A stretch of DNA of 64,000 nt from BOG-931 sp963781725 (GTDB lineage Bacteria > Pseudomonadota > Alphaproteobacteria > Rhizobiales > Xanthobacteraceae): contig CAWAGV010000002.1 of assembly GCA_963781725.1 (NCBI GenBank), positions 2,170,001 to 2,234,000 on the forward strand. The letters are read 5' to 3'. The position numbers were made by a program, and so were the translations under genes. Below are positions 59,291 to 64,000 of the stretch, piece by piece (within the stretch, counting starts at the first letter, position 1; each line of letters starts with the position of its first letter). A model generated the notes under the pieces. That model saw nothing but the letters and a program-made list of their open reading frames with translations. It searched no databases and had not been told where the DNA came from.

Positions 59291-60985
59291 CTATTGCCTG
59301 AAGCCGACGACGAGATGGGCCGGATAGGATTCCGGCAGCTGTTCGCCCACGCTTTTCACCGTGACGATGTAGGTGCCGGCCTGAGCGATGGCCTCCGGAG
59401 GGACGGTCGCTTCGATCTGGTTGCGCTTGACGTAGCGCGTCTCCAGTTCCTTGCCATTGAGCATGACCCGGTGCGTAGGCCACATGCCGCGTCCGTAAAC
59501 CGTGAGTGTCACCGGCGTGCCCTGTGTCACCAGCTTCGGCGAAATATCGATCTCCCGCGACAGCGTCTGATGGGAATAGAACGCCGGTATTGGATTTTTG
59601 TATTTGTGAAACCCAATATCGACGACCCTGCCGTCCATGATCAGCATTTTGACGTTCTGCGTCATCCAGATGTCTTTGAGCGGATCGCCTTCAACGATCG
59701 ACAGATCGGCGACCTTGCCCGGTTCGACGCTGCCGTAATCCTTGTCCTTGTGAAAGGTCTTGGCGACGTTAGGGGTCGCGGCCTGAATGGCCGTCATCGG
59801 CGGCACCCCGGCTTCGACGTCCATCACCAGGGCTTCATGCATGAGAAGGCCGGCCATGCCGCGCGGCGGATCCGAGCCCTCCTTGAGCATGCCGCCGGCG
59901 GCGACAAAACGGCGGATGAATTCGTTGGCCTTCTGGTAGCCAATCTTCGTCGCTTCAAGCTGCTCCGGCGTGTAGTGCTTCAACAGCTTGTCGTAGGAAC
60001 TGTCGGTCACTGCGCGCAGGATCGGCGGAAAGTCGGCGTTCGGATCGTCGAGGATTTCATGTTCGCGCCGACGGAAGCGCTCCATGCTCGGTGATAGCGG
60101 CCGCAGCCACTTGGCGATGGTCGGCGTCCAGCCGACATGGTGCGTCACCATCGCGGCAATGACCGTGTCGTAGTTTTCCGGCTGGTACTGCGCGCCGGCA
60201 ACTTCGGCGTCGATCCGTCCGGCAAGCCGGTCTTCGGCGAGCTTGTGCCGCTTCTCGACATCGAGGATCGAGCTGTAGCCGACCGACCAGATGTGCTCGA
60301 TGCCGTCAACGCCCGCGTCGGCCGAGCCGATGGCGTCCCAACTGTGGGTCGTCACCGCGAGCCCAAGCTTGTGCGCCTCGCCGGTCACGGCCCTCACCAG
60401 GTCCATCGGAAGAAATTCATTGAGCTTGATGAGGTCGTAGCCGAGCTGCTTCTTGCGATCGACCGCCGCACGCGCTGCTTCGGGTGTCGTCACGACAATA
60501 TTGCCGCGGAATTCGCGGGAGTCGGGTGCGTCGGTCTCGGTCCGCCCGCCGCCGATGGCGCGTCCCGAGGTCCAGATCCGCGGCCCGCGAATTTTTCCGG
60601 CGTTGGTGCCGTCACGTTGCGCCAGCGTCCACGGACCGTCCTGATAGATTTCGATGGTCGCGCAGGTCGTGATGCCGAGATGCAGGTAAAGCTCGCCGAA
60701 AAAATCTTCCCAGTGGCAATGACCATCCAGAAAGCCCGGCAGGATTGTCTTGCCGGTAGCATCGACGATCTGCGCGTTGGGCGGCACCGTGACATCGGCC
60801 TTGCGGCCGACCGCAACAAAGCGGCCGTTGTCGATGACGATCACGGAATTCTCGATCGACGGCCGTCCGGTGCCGTCGATCAGCGCGCCGCCAACAACGG
60901 CAAGAACACGAGCATCCTGTGCACGTGTGACGTCAACGAACGGCAATGCCAGCAGAAACGAGAGCGCGGCTGCCCAAGCGCGCAT
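59291..60985 (-). CDS. Exported amidohydrolase with C-terminal Ig-like domain
   Basis: The 564-residue protein has a signal peptide ending VTRAQ. The amidohydrolase_1 core has H89-C-H91 in PGFLDGHCHWEDFF, then YDLIKLNEF, VTTHSWDAIG, GIEHIWSVG and LKEGSDPPRG. From about residue 485 an Ig/IPT-like beta domain follows (ISPKLVTQGTPVTLTVYGRGMWPTHRVMLNGKELE...GTYIVTVKSVG). It probably acts in the periplasm on an amide, lactone or dipeptide-like substrate. The extra domain makes it longer than most relatives. Confidence 0.88.
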   Translation of the reverse strand: MRAWAAALSFLLALPFVDVTRAQDARVLAVVGGALIDGTGRPSIENSVIVIDNGRFVAVGRKADVTVPPNAQIVDATGKTILPGFLDGHCHWEDFFGELYLHLGITTCATIEIYQDGPWTLAQRDGTNAGKIRGPRIWTSGRAIGGGRTETDAPDSREFRGNIVVTTPEAARAAVDRKKQLGYDLIKLNEFLPMDLVRAVTGEAHKLGLAVTTHSWDAIGSADAGVDGIEHIWSVGYSSILDVEKRHKLAEDRLAGRIDAEVAGAQYQPENYDTVIAAMVTHHVGWTPTIAKWLRPLSPSMERFRRREHEILDDPNADFPPILRAVTDSSYDKLLKHYTPEQLEATKIGYQKANEFIRRFVAAGGMLKEGSDPPRGMAGLLMHEALVMDVEAGVPPMTAIQAATPNVAKTFHKDKDYGSVEPGKVADLSIVEGDPLKDIWMTQNVKMLIMDGRVVDIGFHKYKNPIPAFYSHQTLSREIDISPKLVTQGTPVTLTVYGRGMWPTHRVMLNGKELETRYVKRNQIEATVPPEAIAQAGTYIVTVKSVGEQLPESYPAHLVVGFRQ

Positions 60986-61013
60986 GTAATGTTCTCTTCG
61001 TTACTGCCGCTTC

Positions 61014-61529
61014 CTACCAGCGCCTGTGTCCGTAATAGCCGCCGCGCCAATAGGGGCGGCCATAGTAGCCCCCGTAATAGGGACCATAGCCGTAATACGG
61101 CGGTGGTGGCGGGTAGTAACCGGGCGGATAGTAGCCGGGCGGCGGGCCCGGAGGTGGTCCAGCGACTGCACCGGGCGGCGGTCCGCCGGGGCCACCGCCG
61201 GGAGGCGCTATTGCGGTGGCAATGATGTAGCCGTTCTGGCCTTGAAACGAGACCTGGCACCAGCCGGCATTGCAGCCGCTGACGTTAACAGGCGCACCTG
61301 CAGGGATGAGAGTGACGACGGTGTAATTCGTTCCGGGTCCTTGCCGCAGATTGACATTGGTCCCGACGACGGCCGGCGGAGGCACCCCGGCGGCTCCCGG
61401 CGGTGGCGGGGCAGCCGCTTCGGGCGGAGGCGGGGGAGGCGGCGACGACGCGTCTTGCGCGGAGGCGTACTGTGTCCAGAGCGCGCCGCTCAAGATGGCC
61501 GCGAATGCTGTGATTGTCCCGACCTTCAT
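61014..61529 (-). CDS. Exported SH3-domain protein with Pro- and Gly/Tyr-rich tails
   Basis: The 171-residue protein starts at ATG 61529 with a signal peptide ending YASAQD. A Pro-rich spacer leads to a bacterial SH3 domain (about 55-110: VNLRQGPGTNYTVVTLIPAGAPVNVSGCNAGWCQVSFQGQNGYI), with two Cys that may form a disulfide. The C-terminus is a Pro/Gly/Tyr-rich low-complexity run. Bacterial SH3 domains often bind cell-wall peptides. Function unknown. Confidence 0.85.
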   Translation of the reverse strand: MKVGTITAFAAILSGALWTQYASAQDASSPPPPPPPEAAAPPPPGAAGVPPPAVVGTNVNLRQGPGTNYTVVTLIPAGAPVNVSGCNAGWCQVSFQGQNGYIIATAIAPPGGGPGGPPPGAVAGPPPGPPPGYYPPGYYPPPPPYYGYGPYYGGYYGRPYWRGGYYGHRRW

Positions 61530-61623
61530 CACTAACCTCTTGCGCTTAAAACAAAATTCACCCGGGGATTAAAGGCAAAGAAGTCCGCATATTCAACTTA
61601 ATTCGCGGCAAGATTCCGGCTGA

Positions 61624-62046
61624 TCAATTACGCGATAATGTTTGCAACTCCGGGAACGGCGTATAGGCCGCGTTCGCGCACAACTCCTGTTCTTCCTTTG
61701 GCGAGTCGACGAACTGGTCGAACCTTCCAGCCAGGAATACCGCCGTGATTTCTTTCATGCCGGCATAGACGGTGGCGGTCCGCTTGGCGTTGAAGCGCAG
61801 GCAGGCCACGTATCGCTCGGGCATCGCCATAGTGGCCGGTTTGAGAACCGGCTCGGAGATCGCCGCGTCGCGAATACCCGTCGGGTCGTTGAGGTAGACG
61901 CGCATCGCGGCCTGGATGTCGGCCTTGTAGTTTGCCGGAAAGATGTTGATGCCCTCCGCGCTGCCGTAAGCGCCGGATCGATGCTGACCGGCGCAGGCGC
62001 CGAGCAAGAGTGCGAGCCCGGCAACAAGGCTGGCGTAGCGGATCAA
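61624..62046 (-). CDS. Lipoprotein of unknown function, coupled to the dioxygenase beta gene
   Basis: Starting at TTG 62046, the 140-residue product opens MIRYASLVAGLALLLGACAG, a clear lipobox with Cys. The TTG overlaps the TGA stop of the dioxygenase beta gene as TTGA, so translation is probably coupled. The longer frame from 62082 gives no signal peptide. The body (INIFPANYKADIQAAMRVYLNDPTGIRDAAISEP...VACLRFNAK) resembles small exported proteins common in Bradyrhizobium-type genomes, with no known role. Confidence 0.7.
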   Translation of the reverse strand: MIRYASLVAGLALLLGACAGQHRSGAYGSAEGINIFPANYKADIQAAMRVYLNDPTGIRDAAISEPVLKPATMAMPERYVACLRFNAKRTATVYAGMKEITAVFLAGRFDQFVDSPKEEQELCANAAYTPFPELQTLSRN

Positions 62047-62531
62047 ATCGGCACCGCCATGGCGTCGAAGGCGCTGTCGCAATTGATGAGATCGACGCGC
62101 TTTTGCACGATGCGGAAGCTTTCGCCCTCGCGCCGCAAACGATGGTGCTGACGGCCCGCAAACACGCGCTGCACGTCGTCGCGATATTCGACCATGATGA
62201 CGGTCGAGCCGACGACGTATTCATTGTTCGCGGGATCGGCTTCCTCGATCACGACGTTGCCGACCAGATGCGCCGTGCGCGACGGCGGCGTTTGCACGTG
62301 AATGCGTGGATGCTCAAGCCGATCGATGCGGGTCTTCATCAGGTCGCGGTCGTCGTAGAACAGCGACGCCTGGTCAACCGGGCTTTTCTGATCGGGAACC
62401 GCGGGCACCCAATAGGTGCCGTCATCGGCAAACAACGCCATCCAGTCGCGAAAGCGCCGCGCGTCGAGGAGGCCCGCTTCGTGGATGATGAATTCCTCGA
62501 ATGCGGCCCGGCCGTTGCCGTCGGCCGCCAT
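62043..62531 (-). CDS. Aromatic-ring-hydroxylating dioxygenase, beta subunit
   Basis: The 162-residue protein of the SnoaL/NTF2-like ring-hydroxylating beta family shows EEFIIHEAGLLDARRFRDWMALFADDGTYWVPA at the N-terminus, the family hallmark, then RTAHLVGNVVIEE and FAGRQHHRLRREGESFRIVQKRVDLINCD. The ATG overlaps the alpha subunit stop (TGATG). It stabilises the alpha3beta3 oxygenase; the substrate is set by the alpha subunit. Confidence 0.93.
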   Translation of the reverse strand: MAADGNGRAAFEEFIIHEAGLLDARRFRDWMALFADDGTYWVPAVPDQKSPVDQASLFYDDRDLMKTRIDRLEHPRIHVQTPPSRTAHLVGNVVIEEADPANNEYVVGSTVIMVEYRDDVQRVFAGRQHHRLRREGESFRIVQKRVDLINCDSAFDAMAVPI

Positions 62532-63832
62532 CACGCAGCCTCGCTCATGTAGCCAAGCCAGGCCTTGTACTGCGCGCGCACCACCATCTCATGGGTGGCG
62601 AGGCCGCGCGTCGCGTTTCGCTCGCGATCGGGTTCTTCGGTGCCGAGCCCGCGCGAAATATCGACCCAGTCGCTCAAATTGCTTCGGAGACCTTTTTGTG
62701 CGCGCACGAAAGACTCGAGATCGTCCGTCTGCACAAACGATGCCGCCGAGTGCGTGACATTGAGCAGGCGGATATTGCCGAAATTCATCGCCGCCGGCGC
62801 GCCGACCAGCCGGATGGGATAGATGTTCACTTCGGTGCGGTCGACGGCGATCGGCTTGATCACCCGGATGTGGATGTTCAAGCCCATGATCGACATGTTC
62901 GGATAAATCAGCGAGTTGTGCAGGCGCGGCGTCAGGATTTGCTGCGCCCGCGCGTCGCCGACTTTCGCCGCCAATGCCTTCTTGTATTCGTCGAAGGCCG
63001 GGCTTGAGCGCTTGCCGTCATCGAGCGAGGTATTGCTGGTCCAGCCGTGGCCGTTGCCGGCGATAAAGCTCTTGCGGTCTTTCCAGGACGCGGCGGTCTG
63101 CTTCTTCTCGGTCTCGACGACCATTGCGCCCTTTTTGTCGCCCTCGCGGCGGGCGAATTGCACGCCATCCTTGTTGACGGTCGAGGCGTGGCCGAACGGC
63201 ACGTGATAGGAGTCGAGGACATTCTCGACCTGAAGCTTCCAGTTGCCGTTGAAGGCATAGCGATGCATGCCGGCATCGAGCGCCAGTTCGCCGTCCGGCG
63301 CGCGATCGACCAGATCGTCGATGTTGTCTTTCACCGGGCCGATATGATCTTCGAAGCTCTGGCCTTTCGCGGCGAGGCTCGCAAACACAAAGCCGCGATA
63401 CTCGCCGACGCGCGGCGCGGAGGCGAGCCCGAAGGCGTCCTTGTCAAAATCCGCGGCGCAGCCTTCCGGCACCGGCACTGTAACCAACCGGCCGTCGGTG
63501 TCGAACGACCAGCCGTGATAGCAGCAGGTCAAACGCTGGGCGTGGCCGCAGCGTTCGTTGACGACCTTGGCGCCGCGATGCGTGCAGCGGTTGAGCAGCA
63601 CATGGATAGACCCGTCGCGATGACGCACCATGATGACGGGCTGGCGGCCGAGTTCGGTGGTGATGAAGTCGCCGGGGCTCGGCACCTGGCTGGTGTGGCC
63701 GACAAACAGCCACGCGCGGCTGAAGATTCGCTCCAGCTCCAGCTCGAACAGATCCGGATCGGTATAGACGCGTTTGTGCACCCGGCCCGGCTCGATCAGC
63801 CTGGCGATCTCGTCCCCGTGCCCGTTACGCAT
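62531..63832 (-). CDS. Rieske non-heme iron oxygenase, alpha subunit
   Basis: The 433-residue catalytic subunit has the Rieske [2Fe-2S] ligands C83, H85, C103 and H106 (NRCTHRGAKV...CCYHGWSF). The mononuclear iron site DSYHVPFGH lies in VENVLDSYHVPFGH (about 205-218). It adds O2 to an aromatic ring or demethylates; sequence alone does not give the substrate. Ferredoxin and reductase genes are not in the window and may lie beyond it. It starts 6 bp after the upstream binding-protein gene, which suggests the pair handle the same compound. Confidence 0.95.
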   Translation of the reverse strand: MRNGHGDEIARLIEPGRVHKRVYTDPDLFELELERIFSRAWLFVGHTSQVPSPGDFITTELGRQPVIMVRHRDGSIHVLLNRCTHRGAKVVNERCGHAQRLTCCYHGWSFDTDGRLVTVPVPEGCAADFDKDAFGLASAPRVGEYRGFVFASLAAKGQSFEDHIGPVKDNIDDLVDRAPDGELALDAGMHRYAFNGNWKLQVENVLDSYHVPFGHASTVNKDGVQFARREGDKKGAMVVETEKKQTAASWKDRKSFIAGNGHGWTSNTSLDDGKRSSPAFDEYKKALAAKVGDARAQQILTPRLHNSLIYPNMSIMGLNIHIRVIKPIAVDRTEVNIYPIRLVGAPAAMNFGNIRLLNVTHSAASFVQTDDLESFVRAQKGLRSNLSDWVDISRGLGTEEPDRERNATRGLATHEMVVRAQYKAWLGYMSEAA

Positions 63833-63838
63833 GGACCG

Positions 63839-64000
63839 CTATTCCGCCGCCTGGTGCGCGTGTTCCTGCACCTTCGTGTTGACGAGTTGCAGCGGCGATG
63901 CGGTCTCTTCCAGCATGCCCCAGCTCTTGAGCCAGTCGTAGGTGCGCTGCATTTCGTCGGCCGGGATCGGCGCCGGATCGCAGACCACAAGCCGGCCCTC
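63839..64000 (-). CDS. C-terminus of a probable ABC substrate-binding protein (truncated by the window)
   Basis: Only the last 53 codons and the stop (TAG at 63839) lie in the window. They read ...RLVVCDPAPIPADEMQRTYDWLKSWGMLEE..., ending VQEHAHQAAE. The pattern of a terminal helix with WLKSWGML fits NitT/TauT-type substrate-binding proteins encoded beside oxygenases. The call is tentative because most of the protein is missing. Confidence 0.6.
   Translation of the reverse strand, partial: EGRLVVCDPAPIPADEMQRTYDWLKSWGMLEETASPLQLVNTKVQEHAHQAAE

Noticed and set aside
57656..60094. 812-codon + frame over the Bug, MFS and amidohydrolase genes
   Set aside because: It crosses three well-supported genes in other frames and has no recognisable domain.
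1..64000. CRISPR arrays, toxin-antitoxin pairs or defence systems
   Set aside because: No regularly spaced repeats and no recognisable defence or toxin genes were seen on either strand.

Overview
This window is high-GC chromosomal DNA, almost certainly from an alphaproteobacterium of the Rhizobiales/Hyphomicrobiales (Bradyrhizobium, Pseudolabrys or Xanthobacteraceae-like). The support is a set of syntenic blocks that I know from that order: PPIase/secA, xerD-aroK-aroB-CorC-bolA-dnaJ-cobS-cobT, helicase-S4-fdxA-carD, and narK-globin-nitrate reductase. It also has the many tripartite-tricarboxylate (Bug) receptors typical of soil members of this group, and a REP palindrome of the Bradyrhizobium type. 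Nothing here suggests a plasmid or a prophage.

Layout. 1-7.9 kb is accessory: the end of a SulP-STAS-cNMP transporter, an exported MBL hydrolase, a broken lipocalin-like gene, a GST, a YoaK-like membrane protein, a Bug receptor divergent from a LysR regulator, and a small membrane protein. Two 91-bp direct repeats bracket 1.5-5.3 kb. 7.9-9.9 kb is a non-coding island with a chain of strong hairpins, REP palindromes, and a complete IS481-type element sitting in the loop of a REP with a 5-bp target duplication. 9.9-26 kb is housekeeping: a parvulin PPIase, secA, an L,D-transpeptidase lipoprotein, accA, xerD with an adjoining 49-aa membrane protein, aroK-aroB-CorC, a lone hydroxycinnamoyl-CoA hydratase-lyase, bolA, a J-domain protein and cobS-cobT.

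26-31 kb is a nitrate assimilation operon (narK, globin, nasA) behind a textbook sigma-54 promoter. Its globin gene has a one-base frameshift. 31-34 kb holds two tandem Bug receptors, a signal-less family-3 binding protein and a cupin. 34-45 kb is again housekeeping: rpmB, a DUF3108 protein, a SUV3-like RNA helicase, an S4 protein, ferredoxin, a CarD regulator, an M48 protease, a nuclease and tRNA-Arg(CCT).

45-64 kb looks catabolic. It contains a flavin hydroxy-acid oxidase, a PaaI thioesterase, a decarboxylase-like protein, a CoA-transferase, three amidohydrolases, a luciferase-like and an FAD monooxygenase, a VOC protein, a two-subunit Rieske oxygenase, transporters and several periplasmic binding proteins. 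The gene content suggests uptake and ring hydroxylation/cleavage of an aromatic or heteroaromatic acid, but the substrate cannot be read from sequence. Across the window there are eight binding-protein-like genes and no ABC or TctAB permease. I see no CRISPR array, toxin-antitoxin pair or recognisable defence system.
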